Under the pieces are notes generated by a model. It saw only the letters and a list, made by a program, of their open reading frames with translations. It had not been told where the DNA came from and made no database searches. From Roseobacter sinensis (GTDB lineage Bacteria; Pseudomonadota; Alphaproteobacteria; Rhodobacterales; Rhodobacteraceae), in the NCBI RefSeq assembly GCF_025755255.1, contig NZ_JALIEB010000012.1:97911-161910 (forward strand): a stretch of DNA of 64,000 bases, given 5' to 3'. Of the stretch, positions 26,607-43,344 are shown piece by piece. The stretch's first letter is position 1; every line of letters begins with the position of its first letter. A program made the translations under genes and the position numbers.

Positions 26607-28412
26607 ATGACATTGAACGACACTGTGGCCCGCGTCACCGACCGGATCATCGCCCGCAGTGAGGGCCCGCGCGGAGACTACCTCGCGCGGATGCAGGCGG
26701 CGCGCGTGAAAGGGCCCGCCCGCGGGCATCTCAGCTGCAGCGGGCAGGCGCACGCCTATGCGGGGGCCGGGACCGATCAGGCCGCGCTGGCCACCGAAAA
26801 GGCGCCGAATCTGGCGATTGTGACGACCTACAACGACATGCTCTCGGCGCATCAGCCGTTTGAGCGTTTCCCGCCGCTCATCCGCGAAGCTGCACGTGAG
26901 GTCGGGGCCACGGCACAGGTCGCCGGCGGTGTGCCCGCCATGTGCGATGGCGTCACGCAAGGCGAGCCGGGCATGGAGCTCAGCCTCTTCTCCCGCGACC
27001 TCATCGCGATGGCCACGGGCATCGCGATGACCCACAACACCTTCGATGCGGCGGTCTATCTCGGCGTCTGCGACAAGATCGTGCCCGGGCTGATCATCGC
27101 GGCGCAGACCTTCGGGCACATCCCAACCGTGTTTCTGCCGGCGGGTCCGATGACCTCAGGCCTCTCGAATGAAGAGAAGTCGCAGATCCGCCAGAAGTTC
27201 GCCGCAGGCGAGGTGGGCCGCGAGGAGTTGATGAAGGCCGAGATGGGCGCTTACCACGGCCCCGGCACCTGCACCTTCTACGGCACGGCCAACACGAACC
27301 AGATGCTCATGGAATTCATGGGTATGCACCTGCCCGGCACCAGTTTCGTGACGCCCAACACCGAGATCCGCGATGCGCTGACCAAAGCCGGTGCGCAGCG
27401 GGCGCTGGCGCATTCGGATCTGGGCGATAACTACCTACCGGTCTGCGATGTGCTCGACGAAAAAGCCTTTGTGAACGGTATCATCGGGCTGAACGCCACG
27501 GGCGGTTCCACGAACCTTCTGATCCATCTGGTGGCGATGGCGCGGGCGGGCGGCATCCTCCTCGACTGGCAGGATTTCTCGGATCTCTCAGAAGTCACGC
27601 CGCTTTTGGCGCGGGTCTACCCAAACGGTCTGGCCGATGTGAACCATTTCCACGCCGCGGGCGGTCTTGGCTATATGATCCGCGAACTGCTGGGCGCGGG
27701 GCTGCTGCATGCCGATACCAAGACCGTCGCGGGCGGCGGTCTGGAACTCTATACGCAAGAGCCCAAGCTCAAGGACGGCGCGCTGGTCTGGGAAGAGGGC
27801 ACGCGCCACAGCCTCAACGAGAAGATCCTGCGCCCCGCGGCGGACCCCTTCCAGCCCACCGGCGGGCTGAAACGCATGAGCGGCAGCCTGGGCAATGCGG
27901 TGATGAAGGTCTCGGCGGTGAAACCCGAACACCAGATCGTCGAAGCGCCCGTGCGGGTCTTCCACGATCAGGAAGAGGTCAAGGCCGCCTGCCGCGCGCA
28001 GGAGATCACCGAGGATACGGTTGTCGTGGTCCGATTTCAGGGTCCCAAGGCCAATGGGATGCCCGAGTTGCACAGCCTCACGCCGCTGCTGAAGAACCTG
28101 CAGGCGCGCGGGATCAACGTGGCGCTGGTGACGGATGGGCGCATGTCGGGTGCCTCGGGCTCGGTGCCCGCGGCGATCCATGTCAGCCCGGAAGCGCTGG
28201 ATGGCGGGCCGATCTCCAAGCTTGAGGACGGCGATGTCCTGCGCGTCGATGCAACGGCCGGGGAGCTCGAGATCAAGACGCCGGGCGTGCTCGAGCGCGA
28301 CTCGGTGCGGGTCAACCTCGGTGCGAATGAATATGGGCTTGGCCGCGAGCTCTTTGCACAATTCCGCCGCTCTGTCGGAACCGCCGACACCGGCGCCAGC
28401 GTGCTCTTCTAG
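26607..28412 (+). CDS. edd: 6-phosphogluconate dehydratase
   Basis: A 601-residue IlvD/Edd-family iron-sulfur dehydratase converting 6-phosphogluconate to 2-keto-3-deoxy-6-phosphogluconate, the first specific step of the Entner-Doudoroff path. Length and wording ([70 protein letters not shown]) are those of Edd rather than IlvD. GAGAGGAACC lies before the ATG at 26607. Followed 15 nt later by eda. Confidence 0.95.
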   Translation: MTLNDTVARVTDRIIARSEGPRGDYLARMQAARVKGPARGHLSCSGQAHAYAGAGTDQAALATEKAPNLAIVTTYNDMLSAHQPFERFPPLIREAAREVGATAQVAGGVPAMCDGVTQGEPGMELSLFSRDLIAMATGIAMTHNTFDAAVYLGVCDKIVPGLIIAAQTFGHIPTVFLPAGPMTSGLSNEEKSQIRQKFAAGEVGREELMKAEMGAYHGPGTCTFYGTANTNQMLMEFMGMHLPGTSFVTPNTEIRDALTKAGAQRALAHSDLGDNYLPVCDVLDEKAFVNGIIGLNATGGSTNLLIHLVAMARAGGILLDWQDFSDLSEVTPLLARVYPNGLADVNHFHAAGGLGYMIRELLGAGLLHADTKTVAGGGLELYTQEPKLKDGALVWEEGTRHSLNEKILRPAADPFQPTGGLKRMSGSLGNAVMKVSAVKPEHQIVEAPVRVFHDQEEVKAACRAQEITEDTVVVVRFQGPKANGMPELHSLTPLLKNLQARGINVALVTDGRMSGASGSVPAAIHVSPEALDGGPISKLEDGDVLRVDATAGELEIKTPGVLERDSVRVNLGANEYGLGRELFAQFRRSVGTADTGASVLF

Positions 28413-28427
28413 GGAAAGGACATGCCC

Positions 28428-29069
28428 ATGACACCGCAAGAGGCCAGCACCCGCGCCCGCGAGATTTGCTCCCTGGCGCCCATTGTCCCGGTGCTTGTGG
28501 TCAAGAACACCGCCCACGCCCGCCCGCTGGCCGAGGCGCTGGTGGCGGGCGGACTGCCCGCGCTGGAGGTGACCCTGCGCACGCCGGCCGCACTCGATGT
28601 GATCCGGGAGATGTCGCAGGTGCCGGGCGGGGTCGTCGGTGCGGGCACGCTGGTCACGCCGGAAGACGTGCGCAACGCCAAGGTGGCAGGGGCAACCTTC
28701 GGCGTCTCTCCCGGCGCCACCGACGCGCTGATCGCCGCCTGCGAAGCCGAAGACCTGCCCTTGCTGGCCGGGGCGGCGACGGCGTCGGAGGCGATGCGGC
28801 TGCTGGAACGTGGCTATGACATGCTCAAGTTCTTCCCGGCCGAGGCCTCGGGCGGTGCGCCGGCCCTGAAGGCCATCGGGGCGCCCTTGCCGCAGATCGC
28901 CTTCTGCCCGACTGGCGGGGTCAGCCCCCAGAACGCGCAAACCTATCTGGAGCTGCCGAATGTCCTCTGTGCGGGCGGAAGCTGGGTGGCGCCCGCTGAT
29001 CTGGTGGAGGCAGGGGATTGGGCCGGCATCGAGGCCCTGGCGCGCGATGCGGCGCGGCTCAAGGCGTGA
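28428..29069 (+). CDS. eda: KDPG aldolase (2-dehydro-3-deoxy-phosphogluconate aldolase)
   Basis: A 213-residue class I aldolase splitting KDPG into pyruvate and glyceraldehyde-3-phosphate. ALEVTLRTPAALDVI, GAGTLVTPEDVRNA and the Schiff-base lysine region MLKFFPAEASGG are present, and PTGGVSPQN follows. The second ATG (28428) is preferred because AAGGA lies 7 nt before it; the ATG at 28422 leaves only one base between the ribosome-binding site and the start. Cotranscribed with edd and the next kinase gene. Confidence 0.94.
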   Translation: MTPQEASTRAREICSLAPIVPVLVVKNTAHARPLAEALVAGGLPALEVTLRTPAALDVIREMSQVPGGVVGAGTLVTPEDVRNAKVAGATFGVSPGATDALIAACEAEDLPLLAGAATASEAMRLLERGYDMLKFFPAEASGGAPALKAIGAPLPQIAFCPTGGVSPQNAQTYLELPNVLCAGGSWVAPADLVEAGDWAGIEALARDAARLKA

Positions 29070-29105
29070 TCCGGCGGGTCGGCGAGGAACGAGGGGAGCG
29101 GGACA

Positions 29106-30032
29106 ATGATCATCTGTTGCGGTGAAGCCCTGATCGATATGATCCCCTCCGCCACAGCCGACGCGCGCACCGGGTTCGTGCCGCACGCCGGGGGTGCCGT
29201 GTTCAACACGGCAATTGCGCTGGGGCGCCTGGGGCACGAGACCGGCTTCGTGACCGGCCTGTCCGACGATCTCTTCGGTCAGCAGCTGGCCGCGGCACTT
29301 GATCAGAGCCAGGTGGATTACAGCCACGCGATCCGGTCGTCCTTGCCCACGACCCTCGCCTTTGTGGAGCTCTCCGAAGGTCAGGCGCGCTACACCTTCT
29401 ACGACGAAAACACTGCCGGGCGCAGCCTCAGCCCCACCCAGCTGCCGGACCTGCCGGAGGCGGCTCAGGCGCTCTATTTCGGCGGGATCAGCCTGATCAG
29501 CGAGCCCTGTGCCGAATTCTATGCGGCCCTCGCGGAACGGGAGGCGCAAGACCGGCTGATCATGATCGACCCCAACATCCGCGCCAGCTTCGTACAGGAC
29601 GAGGCGCGGTATCGCGCGCGTCTGGAGCGCATGATCGCCGTCGCCGATATCGTCAAGGTGTCCGATGAGGACCTCGACTGGATCATCGGCGGTGACACCG
29701 GTCTGGACGCAAAGGCAGGGCAGCTTTGCGCTGCCGGGCCGCATGCGGTGATCGTCACCCGCGGCGCCGAGGGCGCAACGGCCGTTCTGAAGAGCGGCGC
29801 GGTGCTCGATGCGCCGGCGCACCCCGCGCAGGTGGTCGACACCGTCGGCGCTGGCGATACTTTCAACGCAGGTGTGCTGGCCCGTCTGGCGCAAGATGGG
29901 TTTCTGTCGAAGTCGCGGTTTCCGCAGATCGATGCGAACACGTTACGCAACGCGCTTGTTCTTGGCGCTAGGGTGGCCGCCGTCACGGTGTCGCGCGCGG
30001 GGGCCAACCCGCCCTGGGCGCATGAGCTTTGA
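29106..30032 (+). CDS. PfkB-family carbohydrate kinase, probable fructokinase
   Basis: A 308-residue ribokinase/PfkB-fold kinase. The first signature is around HAGGAVFNTAIALGRLGHETGF (core GGAVFNTAIALGRLG), and the second is DTVGAGDTFNAGVLAR with the catalytic aspartate in GAGDT. The FVELSEGQARYTFYDENTAGRS region is like fructokinases (ScrK/Frk). Linked to frc transport and the Entner-Doudoroff genes, it probably makes fructose-6-phosphate from imported fructose; 2-keto-3-deoxygluconate kinase is the main alternative. GAGGGGAGCGGGACA precedes the ATG. Confidence 0.82.
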   Translation: MIICCGEALIDMIPSATADARTGFVPHAGGAVFNTAIALGRLGHETGFVTGLSDDLFGQQLAAALDQSQVDYSHAIRSSLPTTLAFVELSEGQARYTFYDENTAGRSLSPTQLPDLPEAAQALYFGGISLISEPCAEFYAALAEREAQDRLIMIDPNIRASFVQDEARYRARLERMIAVADIVKVSDEDLDWIIGGDTGLDAKAGQLCAAGPHAVIVTRGAEGATAVLKSGAVLDAPAHPAQVVDTVGAGDTFNAGVLARLAQDGFLSKSRFPQIDANTLRNALVLGARVAAVTVSRAGANPPWAHEL

Positions 30033-30132
30033 ACAATCACGGCTGTTGTCTTCCGTGCAAAACCGCTATCACCAAGAGCACAACTGTTTCCAGCACCCCC
30101 TGCGCGCCGGTGGGCGCCCCCGATGAGATGTG

Positions 30133-32556
30133 ATGCCTGACATGAGTATTCCCCCCGTTACCCCGCAAGACTTTGGCGCCGAGATCCTGCGCCATCTGAA
30201 GCACTCGCTCGGCAAGGATGAAAGCCACGCCGCGCTCTATGACTGGCGTATGTCGCTTTCGCTTGCACTGCGCGACCGGGTTGTGGACCCCTGGTTCGAA
30301 AGCACCCGCAAGACCTATGAGGCGAGAGGAAAGCGGGTCTATTACCTTTCGATGGAATTCCTGATCGGTCGGCTGATCGAGGATGTCGCGATCAATCTCG
30401 GCATGGAAGAGGTGGCGCAGGCGGCCCTGGCCGAGCTTGGCCAGGACTATGCGAAGATCGTGGCGGACGAACCGGATGCCGCCCTCGGCAACGGCGGGTT
30501 GGGGCGTCTGGCGGCCTGTTTCATGGATTCGCTTTCGACCTTAGGCATTCCGGCCTACGGCTATGGCATCCGTTACGAGCATGGGCTTTTCGAGCAGCAC
30601 TTCGAGAATGGCGCGCAGATGGAGACGGCGGAGACCTGGCTGGCCCAACGGCACGCCTGGGAGTTCGAGCGCCCGGAAGTGAGCTACCCGATCCATTTCG
30701 GTGGCCACGTCGATGAGGCGGAGGGATCGCCGGTCTGGCATCCCGAGGAGACGGTCATGGCCTCGGCCTATGACACCCCGGTGATCGGCTGGCAGGGGCG
30801 ATGGGCCAACACGCTGCGGCTGTGGTCGGCAAAGCCGATCACCGCTTTCGATCTGGCCAGCTTCAATCGCGGTGACTACATGGCCGCAAGCGCGCCCGAG
30901 GCGCTGGCGCGGACCATCAGCCGCGTGCTCTACCCGGACGACACGACCAAGACCGGCAAGGAGCTGCGGCTCAAGCAGGAGTACTTCTTCACCTCGGCCT
31001 CGATCCAGGACCTGCTGCGGCGGTTTCTCAGCGAAGGCGGCGATCTGGCGGAGCTCGCCGACCATGTGGCGATCCAGCTCAATGACACGCATCCCGCTAT
31101 CGCCGGCCCGGAGCTGGTACGGCTGCTGATGGACGAGCATGGGCTGGATGTGGCACGCGCGATCAGCACCGCGCGGCGCTGTCTCGCCTACACCAACCAT
31201 ACGCTGCTGCCCGAGGCGCTGGAGCGGTGGCCGGAAGAGCTCTTCCAGAGCATCCTGCCGCGCCATCACCGGATTATCCAGTTGATCGAGGCGGCGCATC
31301 TGGCGGACTCGGGCAGTGCTGTGCGCATCATCGAGCATGGCGAGGTCAAGATGGGTGAGCTCGCCTTCGTGATGGCGCATAAGGTGAACGGCGTCTCTGC
31401 CCTGCATTCCGATCTGGTCAAGGAGACGGTCTTTGCCGATCTCAATCGCGACTACCCGGGCCGGATCATCAACCAGACCAACGGGATCACGCCGCGCCGC
31501 TGGCTCTATTCCTGCAACCCGCCCCTGCGCGCGCTGATCAACGAGACCATCGGCACCGCCTGGCCTGACGATCTGCAACAGCTCGAGGGGCTGAGCGCCC
31601 ATGCGGGCGATGCCGCCTTCCTCGACCGCTTCCAGGCGGCGAAAGATGCCAACAAGGCACGGCTTGCGGATTGGCTGAAAGCGCGCGATGGCGTCGTGCT
31701 CGATCCTGCGGCGATGTTCGACGTGCAGATCAAGCGCATCCACGAATACAAGCGCCAGCTGATGAATCTGCTGGAGACCATCGCGCTCTGGAACGAGATC
31801 CGAGAAAACCCGAACGGCGACTGGACCCCGCGGGTCAAGATCTTCGGCGGCAAGGCGGCCCCCGGCTATGTGGTCGCCAAAGAGATCATTCACCTGATCA
31901 ACGACACGGCCAAACTGATCAACGCGGACCCGGCGACGCGCGACCTTTTGCAGATCGTCTATCCGGAGAACTACAACGTCTCCATGGCGGAAATCCTGAT
32001 CCCGGCGGCGGATCTGTCGGAACAGATCTCAACCGCCGGCAAGGAGGCCTCGGGCACCGGCAATATGAAGTTCGCGCTGAACGGCGCGCCGACCATTGGC
32101 ACGCTGGATGGCGCGAATGTCGAGATCCGCGAGTGCGTGGGCGCCGAGAACTTCTTCCTCTTCGGGCTCACGGCGGCCGAGGTGACCGCACGCCGGGCCG
32201 AGCCGAACTATGCCCGCCGCGCGGTCGAGGCGAGCCCGCGTCTGGCGCGCGTGCTGAAACAGATCGAGAGCGGCGTGTTCTCGCCCTCCGACAAGGGGCG
32301 GTACAGCGGGCTGATTCAGGGCCTGCTCGATCACGATTATTTCCTCGTGACCTGCGATTTCGACAGCTACTTTGAGGCGCAGCGCCGGGTCGACACGGTC
32401 TTTGCCGATCAAGCGGCTTGGACCCGCATGGCGGCGCTCAACACCGCGCGCGTCGGCTGGTTCTCGTCCGATCGGACGATCACCGGTTATGCCCGCGACA
32501 TCTGGACCGCCTCCAGCCTGATTGCCTCCCGCAGCTCGCGGAAGGACGTCGCCTAG
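30133..32556 (+). CDS. glgP: Glycogen phosphorylase
   Basis: An 807-residue GH/GT35 phosphorylase releasing glucose-1-phosphate from glycogen. YYLSMEFLIGRL, DAALGNGGLGRLAACF and the pyridoxal-phosphate lysine motif EASGTGNMKFALNG are present, and the length is standard. Start choice is uncertain: GTG 30130, ATG 30133 and ATG 30142 are adjacent and no strong Shine-Dalgarno is seen. The 100 bp between the PfkB kinase and this gene shows only a weak GCGCC/GGCGC hairpin. First of seven glycogen genes. Confidence 0.95.
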   Translation: MPDMSIPPVTPQDFGAEILRHLKHSLGKDESHAALYDWRMSLSLALRDRVVDPWFESTRKTYEARGKRVYYLSMEFLIGRLIEDVAINLGMEEVAQAALAELGQDYAKIVADEPDAALGNGGLGRLAACFMDSLSTLGIPAYGYGIRYEHGLFEQHFENGAQMETAETWLAQRHAWEFERPEVSYPIHFGGHVDEAEGSPVWHPEETVMASAYDTPVIGWQGRWANTLRLWSAKPITAFDLASFNRGDYMAASAPEALARTISRVLYPDDTTKTGKELRLKQEYFFTSASIQDLLRRFLSEGGDLAELADHVAIQLNDTHPAIAGPELVRLLMDEHGLDVARAISTARRCLAYTNHTLLPEALERWPEELFQSILPRHHRIIQLIEAAHLADSGSAVRIIEHGEVKMGELAFVMAHKVNGVSALHSDLVKETVFADLNRDYPGRIINQTNGITPRRWLYSCNPPLRALINETIGTAWPDDLQQLEGLSAHAGDAAFLDRFQAAKDANKARLADWLKARDGVVLDPAAMFDVQIKRIHEYKRQLMNLLETIALWNEIRENPNGDWTPRVKIFGGKAAPGYVVAKEIIHLINDTAKLINADPATRDLLQIVYPENYNVSMAEILIPAADLSEQISTAGKEASGTGNMKFALNGAPTIGTLDGANVEIRECVGAENFFLFGLTAAEVTARRAEPNYARRAVEASPRLARVLKQIESGVFSPSDKGRYSGLIQGLLDHDYFLVTCDFDSYFEAQRRVDTVFADQAAWTRMAALNTARVGWFSSDRTITGYARDIWTASSLIASRSSRKDVA

Positions 32557-32568
32557 AAAGGAGCCGCC

Positions 32569-34767
32569 TTGGGACTTGCCGCAGAGGATGTCGACGCCAT
32601 TGTCGCGGGTCGCCACGCAGATCCCTTCGCCGTTCTGGGTCTGCATCAGGTGGCCGGCAAATGGGTGGTGCGCGCCTTCGTGCCCGGCGCCGAGAGCATC
32701 GAGGCGGTCGATCCCAAGACGGGGCGGCGCATCCTGGCGCTGGGGCCCGTTGCCGGTGCAGCGGGCTTCTTTGAAGGCACGGCATCCCGGCGCAAGACCC
32801 GGTTTGCCTATCATCTGAGCATCACGCGCGCGGGCCACCACTGGGTCGCGGATGACCCCTACCGTTTTGGTCCGGTGATGGGCGACTGGGACGAATACCT
32901 GATCGGGGAAGGGACGCATCGGCAGCTCTGGCGGGTTCTCGGCGCCCATGTGATGACCCACGAGGGCGTTGCGGGGACCCATTTCGCGGTCTGGGCGCCC
33001 AATGCGGCGCGGGTTTCCGTTGTGGGCGATTTCAACACCTGGGACGGGCGGCGGCATATCCTGCGCCGCCGTGGGCAGACCGGCGTGTGGGAGACGTTCA
33101 TTCCGGGCATCGGCGACGGTGACGTCTACAAGTTCGAGGTGCTGGACCGCGACGGCCATCTCTTGCCGCAGAAGGCCGATCCGGTGGGATTTGGGGCGGA
33201 ACATCCACCGCGCACCGGCTCGGTCGTGCGCGACATACGCGATCATGCCTGGGGCGATGAGGGCTGGATGGGCAGGCGCGCCGCGCTGCACCGCGTCGAC
33301 CAGCCGATCTCGATCTACGAGGTGCATTTGGGGTCCTGGCGTCGGGTGCCGGAGGAGGGCAACCGCCCGCTGAGCTACCTCGAGCATGCCGAGCAGCTGG
33401 TGGCCTACGTGAAGGACATGGGCTTCACCCATATCGAACTGATGCCGATTTCGGAGTTCCCCTTCGACGGCTCCTGGGGCTACCAGCCCGTGGGCCTTTT
33501 CGCCCCCACGATCCGGCACGGCACACCTGCCGAGTTCCGCGCCTTCATCGATGCTGCGCATAACGCCGACCTCGGCGTGATCCTCGACTGGGTACCGGGG
33601 CACTTCCCCGAAGACCCGCACGGGCTCGCAAAATTCGACGGCACGGCACTTTACGAACACGCCGATCCGAAGGAGGGCTTCCATCCGGACTGGAACACGA
33701 TGGTCTTCAACTACGGCCGTGCCGAGGTCTCCAACTACCTGATCGCAAACGCGCTCTATTGGCTGCAGGAGCATCACGTGGACGGGCTGCGCGTGGATGC
33801 CGTGGCCTCGATGCTCTACCGCGACTACTCCCGCAAGGAGGGGGAGTGGATCCCAAACAAGGACGGCGGGCGCGAGAACCTTGAGGCCATCGCCTTCCTG
33901 CAGAATATGAACACCACCACCTATGGTGAGGTCGAGGGCATCATGACGGTCGCGGAGGAGAGCACCGCCTTTCCGGGTGTCAGCGCGCCCACCGATGCGG
34001 GCGGCCTTGGCTTCGGCTTCAAGTGGAACATGGGCTGGATGAACGACACGCTCAGCTACATGTCCGAAGACCCGATCCACCGCAAATACCACCACTCCAA
34101 GATGACCTTCGGGCTGCACTATGCGTTCTCGGAGAATTTCATCCTGCCGCTCAGCCACGACGAAGTGGTGCACGGCAAGGGTTCGCTCTTGGACAAGATG
34201 CCGGGGCGGGGGGGCGACAAGTTCGCCAACCTGCGGGCGTATTATGGTTTCATGTGGGGGCATCCGGGCAAGAAGCTGCTCTTCATGGGGTCCGAGTTCG
34301 CGCAAGGGGCCGAGTGGAACCACGACAGCAGCCTCGACTGGCACCTGCTCGACATCGACCTGCACAAGGGCATGCAGGTGCTGATCCGCGATCTCAACAG
34401 GCTCTACCGCGATCACCCCGCGCTCTACACGCGCGATACGAAGCCCGACGGGTTCGAGTGGATCGAGGAGAACAATGGCGACGAATCCGTCTTTGCTTGG
34501 GTGCGCCGTGGCATGGATGGTGCCGCACCTGTGCTCGTGCTGTCCAACTTCACCCCGGTTGAGCGGGCCGAGCGTCGCATCGGCGTGCCGGAACAGGGTC
34601 GCTGGGTGGAGCGTTTGAACACCAATTCGGAGTTCTACGGTGGCGATGGCCGGGGCAACTTCGGGGGTGTGCAAAGTGAGGATGTGGCCGCGTCAGGGAG
34701 GGCGCAGTCGATCAAGATCACCTTGCCGCCTTTGACGACACTCTTCTTTGAATTGGAGCGTGACTGA
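32569..34767 (+). CDS. glgB: 1,4-alpha-glucan branching enzyme
   Basis: A 732-residue GH13 branching enzyme that introduces alpha-1,6 branches into glycogen. It has N-terminal carbohydrate-binding modules ([20 protein letters not shown]), then the catalytic barrel. The nucleophile aspartate is in [17 protein letters not shown], the acid glutamate in [12 protein letters not shown], and the third aspartate in [16 protein letters not shown]. It starts with TTG at 32569, supported by AAAGGAGCCGCC directly upstream. The length matches full two-module GlgB. Confidence 0.95.
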   Translation: MGLAAEDVDAIVAGRHADPFAVLGLHQVAGKWVVRAFVPGAESIEAVDPKTGRRILALGPVAGAAGFFEGTASRRKTRFAYHLSITRAGHHWVADDPYRFGPVMGDWDEYLIGEGTHRQLWRVLGAHVMTHEGVAGTHFAVWAPNAARVSVVGDFNTWDGRRHILRRRGQTGVWETFIPGIGDGDVYKFEVLDRDGHLLPQKADPVGFGAEHPPRTGSVVRDIRDHAWGDEGWMGRRAALHRVDQPISIYEVHLGSWRRVPEEGNRPLSYLEHAEQLVAYVKDMGFTHIELMPISEFPFDGSWGYQPVGLFAPTIRHGTPAEFRAFIDAAHNADLGVILDWVPGHFPEDPHGLAKFDGTALYEHADPKEGFHPDWNTMVFNYGRAEVSNYLIANALYWLQEHHVDGLRVDAVASMLYRDYSRKEGEWIPNKDGGRENLEAIAFLQNMNTTTYGEVEGIMTVAEESTAFPGVSAPTDAGGLGFGFKWNMGWMNDTLSYMSEDPIHRKYHHSKMTFGLHYAFSENFILPLSHDEVVHGKGSLLDKMPGRGGDKFANLRAYYGFMWGHPGKKLLFMGSEFAQGAEWNHDSSLDWHLLDIDLHKGMQVLIRDLNRLYRDHPALYTRDTKPDGFEWIEENNGDESVFAWVRRGMDGAAPVLVLSNFTPVERAERRIGVPEQGRWVERLNTNSEFYGGDGRGNFGGVQSEDVAASGRAQSIKITLPPLTTLFFELERD

Positions 34768-34808
34768 CGCTCCGGTGGGGGAGCAAAGACAACATGGGGA
34801 GGACAGAC

Positions 34809-36068
34809 ATGGACAGAGAAACGCAGCGCCTGGCGCAGCAGACGATGGCCTTCGTGCTTGCGGGCGGGCGGGGCAGCCGACTCTACGAGCTGACGGACCG
34901 GCGCGCCAAACCGGCGATGTATTTCGGCGGCAAGAGCCGGATCATCGACTTTCCCCTCTCCAACGCGGTCAACTCCGGCATCCGACGCATCGGTGTGGCC
35001 ACACAGTACAAGGCGCATTCGCTGATCCGGCATTTGCAGCGCGGCTGGAGCTTCTTCCGCGCCGAGCGCAACGAGTCGCTCGATATTCTGCCGGCGTCCC
35101 AGCAGATGGACAATGAGAATTGGTACAAGGGCACCGCGGATGCGGTCGCGCAGAACAAGGACATCATCCAGGGCTACGGGCCTAAGTACATCGTGATCCT
35201 CGCGGGCGATCACATCTACAAGCAGGACTATGCCCAGATGATCCGCCACCATGTGGAGAGCGGCGCGGATGTGACCGTGGGTTGCATCGAAGTGCCGCGC
35301 ATGGAGGCCACCGGCTTCGGTGTGATGAAGGTGGACACCGAGGACAAGATCCTCGATTTCGTCGAAAAACCCGCCGATCCACCCGCGATGCCCGGCGACC
35401 CGGATCATGCGCTTGCGAGCATGGGGATCTATGTCTTTGAGACGGATTACCTCTTTGACGTGCTGGCGGACTGCGCGGAAGATCCCGACTACAACCACGA
35501 TTTCGGCGGTGATGTGATCCCCCGAATCGTGAAAAACGGCAAGGCAGTCGCCCACGCGTTCAGCCGCTCCTGCGTGCGCTCCAGCCTGGAAAAGAAAGCC
35601 TATTGGCGGGATGTCGGTACGATCGACGCCTTCTGGCAGGCCAATATCGACCTTACGGATTTCACGCCCGAGCTGGATCTTTACGACAACGAATGGCCGA
35701 TCTGGACCTATTCGGAGCTGACCGCACCGGCAAAGTTCATCCACAATGAAGAGGGCCGCCGGGGTCACGCGGTGTCGTCGATGGTGTCGGGCGGCTGTAT
35801 CATCTCGGGCTCCAGCCTCGATCAATGCCTGCTGTTCACCGGAGTGCGGACGCATTCCTTCTCTCAGCTGAACGGCGTCGTGGCACTGCCTTACGTGGAG
35901 ATCAACCGCAATGCCCAGCTGAGCAATGTTGTGATTGACAGGGGCGTCGTGATCCCGCAAGGCCTCGTCGTGGGCGAAGACCCGGAAGACGACGCGCGCC
36001 GGTTCCGCCGGACCGCGACTGGCACCTGCCTGATTACGCAACCGATGATCGACAAGCTGGATCTCTGA
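34809..36068 (+). CDS. glgC: Glucose-1-phosphate adenylyltransferase (ADP-glucose pyrophosphorylase)
   Basis: A 419-residue nucleotidyltransferase making ADP-glucose, the committed and normally allosterically controlled step of glycogen synthesis. The nucleotide-binding loop [19 protein letters not shown] and [19 protein letters not shown] are near the N-terminus, followed by GDHIYKQDY and the sugar-site VEKPADPP. The left-handed helix domain ends the protein. ATG at 34809 follows GGGGAGGACAGAC; an ATG 15 nt earlier overlaps that site. Confidence 0.95.
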   Translation: MDRETQRLAQQTMAFVLAGGRGSRLYELTDRRAKPAMYFGGKSRIIDFPLSNAVNSGIRRIGVATQYKAHSLIRHLQRGWSFFRAERNESLDILPASQQMDNENWYKGTADAVAQNKDIIQGYGPKYIVILAGDHIYKQDYAQMIRHHVESGADVTVGCIEVPRMEATGFGVMKVDTEDKILDFVEKPADPPAMPGDPDHALASMGIYVFETDYLFDVLADCAEDPDYNHDFGGDVIPRIVKNGKAVAHAFSRSCVRSSLEKKAYWRDVGTIDAFWQANIDLTDFTPELDLYDNEWPIWTYSELTAPAKFIHNEEGRRGHAVSSMVSGGCIISGSSLDQCLLFTGVRTHSFSQLNGVVALPYVEINRNAQLSNVVIDRGVVIPQGLVVGEDPEDDARRFRRTATGTCLITQPMIDKLDL

Positions 36069-36069
36069 T

Positions 36070-37524
36070 GTGAATTTGCTCTTCGTGGCCTCGGAGTGCG
36101 CGCCTTTCGTCAAGACGGGCGGTCTGGCGGATGTGGTCGGCGCCCTGCCGAAGGCGCTCGCCCCGCTCGGGGTATCGGTTCGGGTGATGTTGCCCGCCTA
36201 CCCGGCCTTGGCGGATGGTGCGGCGGAGGGCACGGAGGTCTGGCGGCGGGCGGATCTGCAGGGCGGGCCCGCGCGCCTCCTGGCCATCGACGCAGACGGC
36301 ATTGACCTTTTGCTCCTCGAGGCGCCGCATCTCTACGACCGGCCGGGCAATATCTACCTCGGTGCGGATGGTCAGGACTGGCCCGATAACGCCGAGCGCT
36401 TCGCGGCGCTCTCCCTTGCCGCCGCCGAGGTGGCGATGGGCGCGCTGGAGGGCTGGCAACCGGACATCGTGCATGCGCATGACTGGCAGGCCGGGCTTGT
36501 GCCGGCCTATCTGCATCAGGCGGACGGGCCCACGCCGCCCTGCGTGATGACCATCCACAACATTGCGTTTCAGGGGCTTTTCGACGCCTCCCTGATGACG
36601 TCCCTGGGGCTGTCGTCGTCTCTCTACACGCCGGACGGCATCGAGTATTTCGGCCGCATCGGGTTTCTGAAAGCCGGCCTGGCTTTTGCGCAGAAGATCA
36701 CGACGGTCAGCCCGACCTATGCGCGCGAGCTGATGCTGCCCGACTTCGGCATGGGGCTCGACGGGCTTCTGCGCGCCCGCCAGGCCGACCTGACCGGCAT
36801 TCTCAACGGGATCGACCTCGACATCTGGGACCCTGAGCGGGACGCGGCACTCACCGCCCCCTATTCTGCGAAACGTCTCAAAGCGAAGGTGGAGAACCGG
36901 GCCCAGGTGCTGAAACGGTTCGGATTGACCGCAGAGGGCGATGGCCCGCTCTTCTGCGTGATCAGCCGGCTGACCACACAGAAAGGGCTCGACCTGCTGC
37001 TGGAGGTGTTGCCCGCCCTGGTGGCGCGTGGCGCAAAGCTGGCCGTGCTTGGCAGCGGCGACAAGGCGCTTGAAGCTGGATATGTCGCGGTCTCCCACGC
37101 GCACCCCGGCGCAGTTGGTGTGATCATCGGCTATGACGAACCGCTTTCGCATCTGATGCAGGGCGGCAGCGACGCGATCCTGATCCCCTCGCGGTTCGAG
37201 CCCTGCGGGCTGACACAGCTCTATGGCTTGCGCTACGGCACCGTGCCGGTGGTGGCCCGCACGGGCGGACTGGCCGACACGGTGATCGACGCCAATGAGG
37301 CAGCGCTCAGCGCCAAATGCGCCACCGGTGTGCAATTCGCGCCCGTCACCGCGGCCGCCCTGGAACAGGCGATCCACCGCACCTGTGATCTCTATGCACA
37401 AACCACCACATGGTCCGGCATGATCCGGCGGGCGATGCGCCATCCTGTCGGCTGGGACGTCTCGGCCCAAGCCTATCACGACATCTACGTCGAACTTCTT
37501 TCGCCCGGTGCACAGCGAGGCTGA
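36070..37524 (+). CDS. glgA: Glycogen synthase
   Basis: A 484-residue GT5 glycosyltransferase elongating glycogen from ADP-glucose. The substrate loop KTGGLADVVGALPKAL is at residues 15-30, and the C-terminal GT1 domain shows FCVISRLTTQKGLDLLLEV and PSRFEPCGLTQLYGLRYG. GTG at 36070, one base after the glgC stop, is the only reasonable start. No transmembrane or signal sequence, as expected for a cytoplasmic enzyme. Confidence 0.95.
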   Translation: MNLLFVASECAPFVKTGGLADVVGALPKALAPLGVSVRVMLPAYPALADGAAEGTEVWRRADLQGGPARLLAIDADGIDLLLLEAPHLYDRPGNIYLGADGQDWPDNAERFAALSLAAAEVAMGALEGWQPDIVHAHDWQAGLVPAYLHQADGPTPPCVMTIHNIAFQGLFDASLMTSLGLSSSLYTPDGIEYFGRIGFLKAGLAFAQKITTVSPTYARELMLPDFGMGLDGLLRARQADLTGILNGIDLDIWDPERDAALTAPYSAKRLKAKVENRAQVLKRFGLTAEGDGPLFCVISRLTTQKGLDLLLEVLPALVARGAKLAVLGSGDKALEAGYVAVSHAHPGAVGVIIGYDEPLSHLMQGGSDAILIPSRFEPCGLTQLYGLRYGTVPVVARTGGLADTVIDANEAALSAKCATGVQFAPVTAAALEQAIHRTCDLYAQTTTWSGMIRRAMRHPVGWDVSAQAYHDIYVELLSPGAQRG

Positions 37525-37529
37525 CTGCG

Positions 37530-43257
<5,728 letters not shown>

Positions 43258-43344
43258 TCGCGTCGCGCAGAGGTTGAGTGGCCTTGCGGCTGATGCGCCG
43301 GGCTGGCAATCCTGTGCAGGTGCGAAGGAACGAGGTGCGCCCCC

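Noticed and set aside
32029..34674. Long minus-strand open frame (over 800 codons) opposite glgP/glgB
   Set aside because: It is antisense to two clearly identified enzymes with all catalytic motifs; long antisense frames are expected at this GC content. The same applies to minus frames at 9505-11835, 27588-29894 and 41680-44475.
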